A DNA stretch of 64,000 nt from Aricia agestis (lineage: Eukaryota; Arthropoda; Insecta; Lepidoptera; Lycaenidae), in assembly GCF_905147365.1 (NCBI RefSeq), contig NC_056425.1, forward strand, positions 6,269,501 to 6,333,500, read 5' to 3'. Below the pieces are notes generated by a model. The model saw only the letters and a list, made by a program, of their open reading frames with translations, was not told the DNA's origin and made no database searches. A program made the translations under genes and the position numbers. Positions 22,106-34,374 of this stretch are shown one piece after another (the stretch's first letter is position 1; each line of letters opens with the position of its first letter).

Positions 22106-23413
22106 ATTCCATTTTCAAATCATATGCTAACACAAGACACGCAGCAATTAACTTGGCAACTACCTCAATACAGTTTTCTTAGAACGAGGTGCCTTGTTAA
22201 TTTTTAAGTGTTATACTAACAGTTCCTAGTGCAAGTTTCGCATTTTTTTTACAAGTTATACCAGTACATGCAAAAACACTAATCTTAACATGACAACAAT
22301 CTATTACATTATGTAAGGTACATGTTTAACAATAATCTGTGATGATAATTAAGTAGCATAAGAATTATAATTTAAGACACTTATTACACCAAGGTGTTAG
22401 GAGTTAAAACAGTGTGATTACAGAATTGCTAAAGATATACAAAATTGAAAATTTGCTTAAAATACGTATAAAAATAATGTTATAGAGAAAAGTTTGTAAA
22501 GCTTTTTTCATCACAGTTTAATGTGTCAACCAAAGAATTCTTAGCCACAACATTTTATAAAATATCTATGCTGATAAAATGTAACCTCTTTGTTTTGTTA
22601 CAAAAGCACAGCTTTTTCTGAAATCCAATAGTACTAAAGTACTGGAATGGTGTTTTAAAACCTACCCTCAAAATACATAAGTAAAAAATACAACTTATAC
22701 GAGTTCAAATGGTTGGCTACTCTGGTAAATGGGCAATCTATTTTAGCAGCTAACTGCCTCGCCAGTCAGCCTATAAGAAAGCAGGGTATATCATATATGC
22801 TACCTACCATAGAGAGAATGAAAGAAAAATATAAATGTACAAAATATGTGTAACTATGTGTACTAGTTTTTGACGTAAGACATTGTAGATTTTAAGTTAC
22901 TCGTTGTTCTAAAATGAAGTAAGTTTTTTGTATTTTGTTTTTTTAATCACGAAATAGCCCATGTGTTTTTACGTTATAATATTGGCGATGAATCGCTTCG
23001 ATCAGCCGCAAACGAACTTCTAAGATCTATTGCCTTGCTTACACCTACCGAGTACAGTGCAAACCACATTAAGAAGTTAGTGTATGTTTATTGTATTTGA
23101 CCACAGACAGATCAAGATAGATACCGCATGTGTATGTACTTCTCGTGCCATATCGCGTTTCCAAACGACGAGCAATGCTCGTCTTTCGTAAGGCTGCTCT
23201 TTAGTCTGCTATCGAAATCGGACGTCAATCGGAATTTTAAAAATGCCTAATTGCCAAAAAGTGCCGTATTGAACTGTAGAAATTCAAATAGAAATGTTGA
23301 CCTAGATAATGGGCACGTTTGTTATGGTACGCTCGTTTCCATACAAATGGTGCGACATGCGGAATCTAACAGGTGGTGCAAACAGACAATTTGGTTGGCC
23401 GAGAGCATACTAA
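22106..23413. other. Intergenic, nothing recognised
   Basis: AT-rich sequence between the vasa 3' flank and the repeat field. No gene, RNA or complete repeat identified. Confidence 0.4.
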
Positions 23414-23859
23414 AGCCTCGTTTCCACTAAGCAACAATTCACGCGCAACATGCTGGACAACAAGTTGCCCAACATGTTGAAAGTCAGCGCGGGACTTTTG
23501 ATGAACAACGTTGTCTGTCTACGCATCTACTTTACGTCAGTCGTCGCCAGAGGAACTTGTGTTGATTTTAGTGGCAGTGGTTATAATTTTTTTTATAGTA
23601 TCTGTGAGCAGTATCTCATAGACGTTCATAGTTTTGGTACAGTTCGCTTAATTTGAGCACTTGTTCGTTAGACCACACTACGGACATTGTTGCGCGCGTC
23701 TCCACTTGACGACAATTGATGCAATTCTCTTTAAACAAACAACAAGCCGCGCGTCATGTTGCGCGTCAGCTGGCAACATCGCGCGCTGTTGTGCAGCGTT
23801 GCCGTACATGTTGAGCGTCACGTGTCGCGCGCTAAATGTTGCCTAGTGGAGACGCGGCT
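23414..23859. mobile_element. Harbinger-like MITE with TAA duplication
   Basis: Inverted ends agcctcgtttccactaagca and tgcctagtggagacgcggct, flanked by TAA at 23411-23413 and 23860-23862. The interior has several gcgcaacatg/ catgttg words. No coding. Confidence 0.7.
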
Positions 23860-24288
23860 TAAACATAATATTATCGAGTGTTCGGCCGAGGGCACGTCAC
23901 TGTCTCGCTACCCTATTCGATAAGTGTAATTATTAGGCCCTATGAGTTATAAAACGTCTGCCTAAATGCCTTGATTGCACCTACCATGTAGGCGAGAGTG
24001 GCCAGACAGTGCTAACCACAGAAATAAATCAAGATAGAACGGCGACGCGCGTGCGTTGATAAGGAATCGATCGTTCGCAAATCAGATTTTTCATAAGCTA
24101 GGTGTTTATAAAGAAAAAAATTATAATTTTTAGTTGTAAAAATATTGTATTGCAAACAAATGGCAAAAATTCGTTTTCTTAATTTTTAATTTTTATAGAT
24201 AAAAGTACTAGATAATATACTTAGTAGGGACGTCAACATGATCCATCCCTGCCGCCCCCCCTCGGTACGCCCATGCCCAAAGCACTGA

Positions 24289-24370
24289 CCTCTATAATAC
24301 ACTAGACAGGCGATCGCTATCAATAAAATGTGCATATTTGAAAGTCGCCTTATTGGCGCTGATAAGTGCT
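24289..24370. repeat. Truncated copy of the 24408-24656 MITE
   Basis: Repeats the first roughly 80 bp of the next element in direct orientation (ctgacctctataatacac...tattggcgctgat) but lacks the other end. Confidence 0.75.
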
Positions 24371-24407
24371 GATAAGAAACGGAAGACGTCGCTGCAAGCC
24401 CTACCAA

Positions 24408-24656
24408 CACTGACCTCTATAATACACTGGACAGGCGATCGCTATCAATAAAATGTTCCTATTTGAAAGTCGCCATATTGGCGCTGATTGCTATGTGAAA
24501 GCAGTGGTGAGTGTACTTGGAACTACTATTTTGCAAATGGCGGTTGTCATTTTCTATGTAATTAGTTCACCGCGGCGCTTCAAATCGGCACAAAAACTAG
24601 CTGTCATTTTGTACGGCATAGCCTGTCCCCTGTCCAGTGTATTATAGAGGTCAGTG
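24408..24656. mobile_element. hAT-type MITE with 8-bp target duplication
   Basis: Ends cactgacctctataatacac and its complement. Flanked on both sides by cctaccaa (24400-24407 and 24657-24664), an 8-bp duplication as expected for hAT elements. 249 bp, non-coding. Confidence 0.82.
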
Positions 24657-24660
24657 CCTA

Positions 24661-24790
24661 CCAACAAGATGGCAAAAAGTTATCGAACAAAGTGGCACGG
24701 TCTATATACTTTAGTCAATTGTAAATAAACTTGATAAAAAAAACCTTTTGAATTTTTATATAAAATGCGAAGAAACTTTTACCCCAACGA
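24661..24790 (+). pseudogene. mariner 3' fragment
   Basis: About 130 bp matching 19922-20045 (caagatggcaaaaagttatc ... atgcgaagaaacttttaccc), the 3' end of the decayed mariner at 19337. Confidence 0.75.
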
Positions 24791-25975
24791 TATACTTAAC
24801 ACTTTTTGTAAAGGAAAATATTATTATGTCATAGAATACTTACTGACCTATCTTAACGTCATGAATAATAGTAGCTAATCTTGGAACACAAACTAGAATT
24901 CTGTCAAAAATATTAACACTTTGTACGATAGGCGCTAGACTCGCTAGAGCCACATCTAAGATTAGGGTTATACATAATTGATAATAAATAATAATAGTAC
25001 AAAGATTTCAAGACAATTTACTACAATTTATCGTGTAAGATACTGTGTAAAGATTACGTTTACAACATATGAAAATTGCACATAAGTACCTAGTAATTAT
25101 GGCTAGATACGTCTTATAATATAAGGGTAATTCACGCTGATATACTTTCTCAATAATGTATAGTTTTTGTTAATTACGTAAATTTTGATCACTTAAAAAT
25201 TGACAAACGTCGTTTGTTGTGTGACGTAACTCCTGTTGTTTCTAGTATTTATCTACTGGTGATGGAAATTGCTTGCTATCCGGTATCCCCGCGAATGGCA
25301 ATTATATAAGAGCATGGATAGCAAGATTTACATCACCCACTCCGACGCTCAGTTTGAGTTGTTGTCAGTTTGAGTGTGGATTGAGGATGTTATTAAGCTG
25401 TAACTCGTATGACATTAAATTCATAAAGTTAATCTACCTTATATTAACTTTATGATTAAATTAGTTACAATTGTTCGCCTTAGGGGCGCTATTTCGATAT
25501 CATACTTTTAGTTACAACTTTTTAAAAAGAATGCTGTGTGTTAAAAGTGTTAAATAATAAGATTTATAATATTACCTGTCATAAACAATATCCTCTGTTA
25601 ATTATTTTATAAAACAATGTAATCGGGATATCAAATCTTGAGATTACAACAAAGTGATAACTCGTAACACTCGAGATAAAAGAATTTGCTTAAACCAACA
25701 CCGTTTTGAGATAATACGTATGACGCATTGTTACCACTGTAAATTACTTATATCAAAATAGGTAATCCCGCTATCCGGAGACAAAAATGTCGCCGCGACA
25801 TTTTTCTACAGACTGATAACTTTGTAGTGGTATTTGTATGACATTGATGATTGATAAGTGCATAGGTGTCGCGTGAGTGATGCAAAGTTCGAATAGCTAC
25901 TTCAATTTTAGCAAGGAAACTTATACTCTTAACGCCGATATATGATATGGCCGTCATATAGAGGCGACTTTAGCC
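24791..25975. other. Intergenic, nothing recognised
   Basis: AT-rich intergenic DNA without coding or clear repeat structure that I can define. Confidence 0.4.
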
Positions 25976-26246
25976 CGGCCCCGCCCCGCTCATACATTTT
26001 GACACCTAAGAAATTCTGATAGTGTGCGGGGTCTACAACAAAATGTATGAACAGAGTGCGTTCCGGCGGGAGTCCGAAATTTCTGATCAGAAACAGTTGA
26101 ACAACCGCGCTGTCTGTTACATTTTGTACTGAGCCGAGTGAGCTCGAACTCGCCGGAAGGATATTTCGGATAGTGTGCGGGGTGGCGGTCCGGCGAAATT
26201 CAACTGTTTCTGATCAGAATTCGGACAATGTGCGGCCGGGCTTAGA
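25976..26246. repeat. MITE-like element, GC-rich ends
   Basis: Inverted ends ttagcccggcc / ggccgggctta. Internal inverted words gatagtgtgcgggg and tctgatcagaaacagttgaa occur in both halves. Non-coding. Confidence 0.5.
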
Positions 26247-26423
26247 CGGTATAATGGTGATTTTCCTGTCAAGCGTGTTGTCACCCGCGCGCGGATCTGC
26301 GGGCCTAAATTGGTCACATTTTGCAATTCCTCAAATCAATTCAGACAATGAATTGTCAAAACTGTCAAACTGACGAATGTCAAATTAGTACGAATTGTGC
26401 GAATTATAAAAAAAAATACTATA

Positions 26424-26604
26424 TTGTACTCGGCGAAACATGGCGGTAGCGGTCATTGACTCCCTGTCCAAAACTTGTCATTTTCTATATAAACCGTGAT
26501 TGACAATGAAGTGTCAGATGTTGTCAATCGCGGCTTTGTATAGAAAATTACAAGTTTTTGACAAGGAGTCAATGACCGCTACCGCCATATTTCGCCGAGT
26601 ACAG
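26424..26604. repeat. Foldback repeat
   Basis: tactcggcgaaacatggcgg ... and its complement (ccgccatatttcgccgagta) enclose inverted internal segments (gtcattgactccctgtcc / ggagtcaatgac). A partial relative begins at about 17428 in a vasa intron (actcggcgaaacgaggcg). Confidence 0.65.
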
Positions 26605-27265
26605 TATATACATAAATTGCAAGCAGACTGACCATTTTGCGATTAAAAAAATGAATTCAATTATATGATTCATAATATGATTCTCCAAAGCGACTATTTT
26701 AGCCCCGCTGGTCCGCATGTGGATGACAAAACGACAATGGGCGTAGCCAGGCTTGGGCTCAGGGTGGGGCAGCAGTCAACCTGCCAAAGCGGCGGGAGCG
26801 CTGCTGGTAAAGGAGAACTGTAAAAAATGACGTTTTTGTATGATGGCAGCGTTAGTTCCTTTTTTCGCCACGTGCATTTAATGCCTTCTCGAGCTGTACG
26901 GATATTATGATTGTAGTTAGTTGAATTTTTTTTTCTGTTTAGTTAGGCACCTTATAGGTCAGAGCCAGGGTGGGGCAAGCGCCCCAGTTGCCCCAGTGTG
27001 GCTACGCCCATGCAAAACGCTAGGAAAAAAATATAAGATGCGGGAAACCTTCATGCGGACCAGGTGCCTTACTCCCGAAACTGATATCAACTTGATACGA
27101 GTCTGATTTCGATTTCGTTTTTGATGTCATTGTAACGCGTACCTAGGAATTCCGAAACAAAATCGTATCAAAATCGAGATGTTGCCATGGCGTCTTGTCA
27201 ACGTCGTTATGGCAACGTTGTATTGTTATTTAAAATTATTAGAAGGTTACGAAAAATATGAAATA

Positions 27266-27608
27266 CTAGCTGTTGCCCGCGACTTCGTCCGCGTCAACAT
27301 AGTATAATAACAAAGATGGATAGTCCGCTAACAAATATGAAAAAAGTAAAATATAACCTCCTCCTTTTTGGAAGTCGGTTAAAAAGTAGCCCAAGTTACA
27401 CCTTACTACATCAGCTATCTACCAAAAAAGTCCCGGCAAAATAGCTCCAGCCGTTTCAGAGATTAGCCGGAACAAAGAGACAGACAGACAGACATACAGA
27501 CAAAAATTGTAAAAATGTTGTTTTGGTGTATGTACCTACATACATTCATATGCATGTAGTAAAAAACGGTTCTTTCAATATTACAAACAGACTCCAATTT
27601 TATTTAAG
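27266..27608 (-). mobile_element. Helitron-like element, second family
   Basis: CTAG at 27266-27269 with the hairpin-forming gcccgcgacttcgtccgcg beside it gives a minus-strand 3' end. The body has gccgtttcagagattagccg, a cagacagacagaca run, and caatattacaaacagactcc near the 5' end. The same family, opposite strand, at 48430-48610. Confidence 0.6.
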
Positions 27609-27610
27609 TA

Positions 27611-28188
27611 CTAGCTGTTGCCCGCGACTTCGTCCGCGTGGACTTCAGTTTATAGCGCGCGATGTCAACAAAATTTGTGTCAAAAGCTTTTATAAAAAAA
27701 AACCCTGGTACCCCTTAAATCAAAACAGCTGTGCAGTGTGCACATAATATTTCATTTTTTTTAAATTAAACTTTATATATTATGCCAAATTTTAAAGCTT
27801 ATTTAGCCCCCTTAACTTTACCCATAAACTATTTATCATTGATAGGTTTAAGGTTACGTCACTGTATAATGTATATTATAATATTAAGTACTGACTTATT
27901 AAATAACGTAGAAAAGAAATAACAATCGAAAAAAAATCGGGACTCGAAGGCATGATGATACCACCTCTTATAGAAAGATGTTAGTCAAGCGTTAGCGCGA
28001 TGTAAAAGACGCACGGCGCCATCTAGTATGAATTTTTGGAACTAACTTAATTTGAACAAATTTTCGTATTTTCACCCCCTTACAACCTTTTTTTCCAGTA
28101 AAAAAGTAGCCTATGTCCTTTCTTAGGCTTTAGACTATCTGTATACAAAATTTCATTACAATCGGTTCGGTAGTTTTGGCGTGAAAGC

Positions 28189-28228
<40 letters not shown>

Positions 28229-28267
28229 GATACTTTCGCATTTATAATATTAGTATAGAAGTATAGA
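27611..28267 (-). mobile_element. Complete non-autonomous Helitron
   Basis: Minus strand: 5' TCTATACTTCTATACTAATA, 3' hairpin (gcggacgaagtcgc) followed by CTAG. The flanking bases are A before the 5' end and T after the 3' end, the Helitron insertion rule. No target duplication, no terminal inverted repeat, no coding. Related to 40485-40718 and 40719-41471. Confidence 0.85.
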
Positions 28268-28649
28268 TTATTAAATCTGGTAAGTACTAATACCTGCTGA
28301 TAAGTAGTTTGGCATGGTTTGTACCAGCGCAACGTTACTATTGCATATTTTTAGATTAAAAAGTAGTTATTGTAAGATAATAATAATTGTAGTAGTCAGA
28401 CATACGATATCGCGGACTTTTACGTTGATATTAATGTCCTCTATAAGACTATAGTACATCACTTTGCGATAAGTAAGTATAGTCTATAATTTATAAAGCA
28501 TAAGCAAGAAGGAATATTTTGGTAGATTTTTCACACAATTATTAACACTTAATACGGTTCCCTTTTTTCTCTCATTAAATATAGCCTATATTCAGCAGAA
28601 ATAGTGTGGATTAAAAAATATGCATTAATACTTCCATCGTGCATCGGCA

Positions 28650-28950
28650 TCGTGGGTATCGCAGACACAATAGATCTTCAATTGTTATGCTGGCAGCCGG
28701 CTGCCGCTATTGGAGATTTATAGTTAAAGAAATTAATGAATTATAATAGCAATCAAAAATAATAGTCATTCAAAACTTATTTTAAAAAGTTCTAAAAATA
28801 TTACTTTCGTAGTCATAACTTTTAAAGCTTTTTTGAAATTAGGATTATAATAATGAAGCACGATAGTCTATATCAAATCAATAAAGCAGCACCCGGCTGT
28901 CGCATAACTATTGAAAATCTATTGTGTCTGCGATTCCCACGATCGAGGTA
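28650..28950. repeat. Inverted-repeat element (atcgtggg...cacaatagat)
   Basis: atcgcagacacaatagat at the left is mirrored by atctattgtgtctgcgat at the right, with cagccggctgccgc / cacccggctgtcgc inside. Single-end relatives occur at 32595-32660 and 52683-52767. Confidence 0.6.
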
Positions 28951-29647
28951 ATATTTACGTGGACTCTCCGGGCGAGTCTGTGGCACTGATAATTAAATCT
29001 CCCCCCTACCGCACGCACACCCGCGCATCGCGCCTTGACGCCCAATTCGCAACGTGCAGCAGAAATCGTAATATTTTAATTTCGCCATAACATTAAAACC
29101 AAACGTCCAATTTTAATCATTCAAAGACCGAATATTATCTACATTAACTGTACTTAGTGATGAAATAATTTATTTTGATAAGGGTCAATAGCATGATTTA
29201 AATAAACGCATTTAAATATAGTCCAAAAAAAAATCTAGATTTTTTAATAAAAAAATGGTTATTGTGCCACACTCAACATAGATAGGTATAGTGTGTCGCG
29301 GACTTTTTTGTAGATATTTAAAAGATCTATAATTACTTAGAACATTTTATGCCTCTATCTTTTATAGTTTAGGCAGCGTACGCAAAATAAGTAACTTTTC
29401 TGGTTGATTTTTTAAACCTTGCGTCCGAAAATCCCAAATATCTTACGGAACCTTATATTTTTCCAAAATAAAAATTAGCCTATGTTCAGCAGAAATAATG
29501 CAGGATTCCAATGGTAAAAGAATTTTTCAAATCGGTCCAGTAGTTTCGGAGCCTATTCGACTCAAACAAACAAACAAACAAAAAATCAAATCTTTCCTCT
29601 TTATAATAGTAGTGTAGATATAAGTATATTATAAGTATATATATATA

Positions 29648-29906
29648 CAGTGTGTAACAAAAACTAGTGATAATACTTTAGGGTGTGTACATGTTCCTTG
29701 TAGAGAGTTCACTGTGAAAGTAGCAGCTCTGAAAGACGAACATTTTTTTTCACTTTTGTATGGGCAAGGGCCCGAGCGTCACGAGTTTCCCCATACAAAA
29801 GTGAAAAAAAATGTTGGTCTTTCAGCGCTGCTACTTTCACAGTGAACTCTCTACAAGGAGCACGTACACACCCTAAAGTATTATCACTTGTTTTTGTTAC
29901 ACCCTG
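29648..29906. mobile_element. mariner-type MITE (TA duplication)
   Basis: Ends cagtgtgtaacaaaaac and gtttttgttacaccctg with TA on both sides (29646-29647, 29907-29908). Nearly the whole 259 bp folds into one hairpin. Confidence 0.8.
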
Positions 29907-30037
29907 TATAGATATATAGAAGATGTTACATAGATTAAGTATAAAATTTGTAAAATTTGTATCCCTGCATGCCGACATCAAAAGTTAGTTTTTATTTGGA
30001 AAATAATGGTCCGTCCGACGCACCTTACTTATTTATT

Positions 30038-30353
30038 CGTGGGAGAGCCATGCTTCGGCACGAATGGGCCGGCTCGACCGGAGAAATACCACGTTCTCAC
30101 AGAAAACGGGCGTGAAACAGCGCTTGCGCTGTGTTTCGCCGAGTGAGTTTACCGGAGGCCCAATTCCCTTCCCTATCCTCCCCTATTCCCTTCCCTTCCC
30201 ATCCCTACCCTCCCCTATTACCCTATTTCCTCTTAAAAGGCCGGCAAGGCACCTGCAGCTCTTCTGATGCTGCGAGTGTCCATGGGCGACGGAAGTTGCT
30301 TTCCATCAGGTGACCCGTTTGCTCGTTTGTCCCCTTCTTTCATAAAAAAAAAA
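30038..30353 (+). mobile_element. SINE-like retroposon, copy 2
   Basis: Plus orientation: gggagagccatgcttcggca at the 5' end, cgccgagtgagtttaccgga, a ccctatcctcccctattccc tract, tccatgggcgacgg, tcaggtgacccgtttgctcg, cataaaaaaaaa tail. Same family as 10194-10479. Confidence 0.8.
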
Positions 30354-31009
30354 CCTAAGTATAAAATATAAATGCTGTTGAGATTCCTGGAAGAAAATCC
30401 AGGAATCGCAAAAGGGTACATGCGGGCGAGCCAAGCTAAGCACGATACCAAACTTAAATGGGACCGTATAGCTGTAGAGCTCCATTGGAGATGCCATCAA
30501 TCACATTAAATAAGCTTGCAGGCGAGCTATATTATTATGTTAAAATAATAATGAATTAATATTTATAAATAAATTATCAACAAAAAATGAAATGAAACCA
30601 TACCAATCGATACCACAGTGACCCTAAAAACCAATGAGTTTCTAAAATACTAGAGTAGCAATGTCTTACAAAAGATTCTCAGAAATGCGTAACCACTTTT
30701 TTGTTCAAAAGACAATGTCAAGTCATATATTCGTTATGTCATTATGTATGTGAGATATGCCTGCAGGCATCTTCGAAGTGGCAACGCGTTGCTACCGTAA
30801 ACTTCCAATCTAGTTACGTTAGTAACATAGAATATCATTGCTAAAAACGCTTACAATACCTAACTCGGCAACAATCGATCTCAATAGATGTCGATGCCTC
30901 TGTTGCTACCGTGAATTTGACGTTTGTACACGATCTGAAAGTCGATTCTCAGACAATTTTGTTTGTCGCGAGCACCTAAAATTTCGATTTAGGGAATGTT
31001 TCGATGCTG

Positions 31010-31215
31010 ATTAGTTCCGAAATGAGCCACAGCCCGATCGTGCGCTAGCATAGCTGTCAGGAATAGCAAAATCCATTGAGGTTGATTAGTTTCAAACCGA
31101 TCCGCAGCACGATCGTGCGCTATTAGATGTCTAAAGCATGTCTAAAGTGTCAAAAACCGTTGAAATCGAAAATCGAAATCGATATCAGTTTCGGGAGTAA
31201 GGCTGATGCCGGCGA
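31010..31215. repeat. Tandem-like interspersed repeat (gattagttcc / gatcgtgcgct)
   Basis: Two loosely similar units, each with gattagttccgaaatgagcc / gattagtttcaaaccgatcc, then cgatcgtgcgcta, ending tttcgggagtaaggc. A relative with two units is at 62675-62885, and its end alone (ccttactcccgaaactgata) at 27066-27085. Confidence 0.55.
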
Positions 31216-31434
31216 TGACATGCTTGACAGGTAAAGCGCCCTAAGCACAATAGACATAACGACTATGTCTACTCTGCCCTAAGTTTTGATATATTTTGCC
31301 ACGCGCCAAGATAATAATTGTAGAACTGTAGTTAGCGTTGTCTAGCGAGAATTTAGACAAGTTATCGTATGTCCCATTTATGACGATTTATTTATCTATG
31401 ATTCAGGCTTCCACAGCAGTCTAGTATAAAAGAG

Positions 31435-31608
31435 CTATATCCATACTATCTCTTCACGTCCAAACCGCTGAACCGATTTTGCTGAAATTTGACATGGAGA
31501 TACTTTGAGTCCCGAGAAAGGACATAGGATAGTTTTTATCCCGGAAAAATGTACGGTTCCCGCGCGAAAAACGAATTTTGGTGCAACGGAGTTGCGGGCG
31601 TCATCTAG
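31435..31608 (+). mobile_element. Helitron, third family, plus strand
   Basis: Ends in gttgcgggcgtcatCTAG followed by T; body ccgctgaaccgattttgctg, gagaaaggacataggatag, ttatcccggaaaaatgtacg. The minus-strand counterpart at 47549-47778 is complete. Confidence 0.65.
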
Positions 31609-31720
31609 TTCTCTATAAATTCTAAATCTAATCTATGAAGGTCAGTCAATCTTCAAGATGTGAATCTTTTTATGAACAAGGAAATTTATCTAGAAATTTG
31701 ATTGGCGTCAGTCTGTCTGT

Positions 31721-32530
31721 TTGTTGCTGATTGACGTTATTTTACGCACTTCTAGAGAAGGCTTTACATTTCTCAATCGAATGTTACAATTTATTATTTA
31801 CGTCCTTAACATTCGTCAGTTGTTTATTTCTCATGCAGTACTCTTACAACATAGAAAGACCGCTTTTGTAGAACTCAGCAAGCGACGCAAAGATAAAATA
31901 TGTCAGATTCCAAAACCAAGGGTATCATTCACCAAACGTTTCTTCTTCTATCTAGGCCCTTACCTCTACAATAAAATTAACCTAAATGTACCAATATATG
32001 AAACAACCTTTTCCACCTGCAAAAATCTCATTCGTACCTATCTTCACAAAATGTCCTATGATGAAACTGAAAATTTCATGGTATAATGGAACTTGCATAC
32101 TCAAATTATGTTTTAAATATATCTACATAATACAATAAAGTAACCACACCTCAATAACAATTGCACATAATACTCACAGACCCACAAATTCTGTCTACTC
32201 TTCCACATCCATATTATTATGTAATTTTAAAACTAAGATAAAATAAGGTAAATATTTAATTGTATTGTTATATTAAAGGTAAATAGATAAAATCTTAACT
32301 ATACTGAGTCAAAATCTGTGCCATTTAGAATACATAAGTTTGTAACATATTGTAATTAAGGAACTATTGCTAATACTGTATAAAAATTGTTTGTTCTGTA
32401 TTTAGGGGAAAAGAGACTGCTAGCCCTAACTACAGGTTTCCTAACCTATATAGGGTAGCAGGCGCTTCACCTCACTTGATTTTTATGTAGTGTCTAATAA
32501 ATTTTATTTTATTTTTTATTTATTTATTAT
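31721..32530 (+). pseudogene. 5'-truncated CR1/Jockey-type LINE, C-terminal fragment
   Basis: Frame 31721-32086 (121 aa) ends with KPRVSFTKRFFFYLGPYLYN, KINLNVPIYETTFSTCKNLI and KMSYDETEN, similar in type to the far C-terminus of lepidopteran CR1/Jockey ORF2 proteins. About 440 bp of 3' UTR follow, ending in an attttatttatttatta-like tail at about 32500-32530. No reverse transcriptase core remains. Confidence 0.65.
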
Positions 32531-33133
32531 TGCACTTAAATATTATGTTAAACGGGGTGCAATAAAACCTTCCGGCCAAACGATATATTGATCTTTGTTA
32601 ACCCATCAATCCCCAAGTGGCACCCGGCTATCGCATAACAGTATCCCACGATCGAGGGATCATAATAATAATACACGTATTTTTGGAACGAAGTTCCTTA
32701 AATTCCACAAAAGTGTCGTTGTTAGTTTTCCTGGGCGTCAACTAGATGGCGTTTTTCATAACTTCGTTCCATCAGGGTGTCCCTTGACAACTCTCAAGTT
32801 TTTTCTTTTATAATCACTCAGTACTAAAATGTTGAGAAATAGCTTTCGGAAGTTTTCCTAAAAAACTGGACACTACACGCCGCCGGGCGCGTGGCTCCCG
32901 CGCCTCCACCCGCGTCACCCCGCTCTACCCACCGCCGCGAAGTGACCGTTCTGCAACGATTTTAAGTGGGATAAAATATCTTATTGTAAAAAATTAACAC
33001 CCTTTTTTGGTTAAATGGACTCTCCTAATGATACTAAGCCCTAAAAAAAATTAGACCCGTAGGTTTAATTGCACTCTGTACTTATATAGTGTTTAGAAAG
33101 GGCAAATAAAACACGCATATAACTTAAAAATAA
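32531..33133. other. Repeat debris, GC-rich patch
   Basis: Contains one end of the 28650 repeat family (32595-32660) and a GC-rich patch at 32878-32945 (cgccgggcgcgtggctcccg) unlike the AT-rich surroundings; a similar GC-rich patch occurs at 29000-29050. No gene seen. Confidence 0.4.
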
Positions 33134-33139
33134 TTTATT
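33134..33139 (-). terminator. Candidate polyadenylation signal of transporter copy A
   Basis: Minus-strand AATAAA about 1.1 kb past the copy A stop codon (34281). No nearer canonical signal was noted, but the intervening DNA holds MITEs, so the real 3' end is uncertain. Confidence 0.3.
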
Positions 33140-33385
33140 TATAAACAATATTATAAAACATTTATACTTACAACAATATCACAATTATTCATATCAAGTC
33201 TTTGTACAGTGACTCCAATTTCACGCAATATCACACTTAAATAGTTCTAACAGGCTTTAGTTTTTTATTTTTCTTGTTTCGCAATCCTAGCAGATAGCGG
33301 TATAATATAGGCATTTATCAATAAAGTTCTTGTCTATACAGACAGGTTTTACCTAACGGGATTATGGTTGAGACAACTTGACTTA

Positions 33386-33667
33386 GAGCCAGTCCACACG
33401 GCGCGTTGCGTCGACGCGCGCTGCCGTTGCGTTGTTTTACATACAAATAACCAAGGTGTTCACACGGCGCGCTGCGTCGTGACAGCAGCACGCAACGCAC
33501 ACATGACGGACAGCAGCCCCCGAGACGAACGGGAGTGTTGAAGTTAAGAATTTAGATTTTTAGATTAGATGCTTCGTAATAACGCTGCGATGACGCAGCG
33601 CTCGTGTGGCCCGCTATGCGTCAAACGGCAGCGCTGCGTCGACGCAACGCGCCATGTGGACTGACTC
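33386..33667. mobile_element. MITE-like element (gcgcgttgcgtcgacgc ends)
   Basis: Inverted ends gagccagtccacacggcgcg and cgcgccatgtggactgactc. Dense in gcgtcgacgc words. Flanks TTA / ATA, so the duplication is imperfect. Confidence 0.6.
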
Positions 33668-33814
33668 ATACAGGCTTAGCACGGCCATCAAAGAAAGTTT
33701 CTTTCTTTTCTGTCACTTTGTCTAAATGATAGATCACTTGTCGAACTGTTTTTGTCTAGTCTTTTCTATTTCTACTATGCTCATGCTAAGCATGCTGGTG
33801 GCTTGGACTTTCAA

Positions 33815-33976
33815 GGCTTAATCACACCGAAACGGCATCGGCTGGCAGCATAGGGCAGTGGCGGACTTTCCAAGTTTCATAAGCGATAATATTATGTATT
33901 ACAGTAATGAAGATAAAGTTTAAAAATCGCTCGCCACTGAGCTACCGTCCGCTGCCCTTTCGGTGTGTTTTCAGCC
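33815..33976. repeat. MITE-like element (cacaccgaaa ends)
   Basis: ggcttaatcacaccgaaa and its rough complement tttcggtgtgttttcagcc bound 162 bp with a gctgccctttc/ggcagcatagggcag inverted interior. Confidence 0.5.
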
Positions 33977-34280
33977 TAAGACGCGTTGCCGAAAACCGCA
34001 AAAAGGCGGACAAATCTTATCAATTGTTTTTACGTATTGGCCTTATGTCATATAATTGACCACTAGACTTAGAACAATAATTAATTAGAACAGAAACTAC
34101 ACACTACACTTTAACAGTGGCAAGTCATGTTGAGATGTTCTCGATGGGTATTACTTTTCGTGGTTTGCAGCATTCGTGTATAAACAGCCCAAGTAATATG
34201 AAGTAGGAACTTTTTTGAAGGCCTAATTTCTCGGCATTCGTCGGGACCAGTTAGACACAAGATCAATTTCGAGATCACAT

Positions 34281-34374
34281 TCATACCTTCTCGGCAGTGG
34301 TATCAAGGGTTTCGTTACTTATACCACACTCCTTGTCAAGCTTACTACCGATTTTTGAGAAGTAGTACACAAAT
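34281..34374 (-). CDS. Transporter copy A, last exon (C-terminal tail)
   Basis: Acceptor cttttgttttcag, and one base completes the split codon from 39114. Encodes FVYYFSKIGSKLDKECGISN then ETLDTTAEKV and TGA. It is the soluble tail after helix 12, in the position held in copy B by 52358-52443. Short, but phase and context fit. Confidence 0.7.

Noticed and set aside
28193..28240. Candidate CRISPR-like or satellite array (cagacagacaga)
   Set aside because: It is the simple repeat inside the Helitron family, present in several copies.
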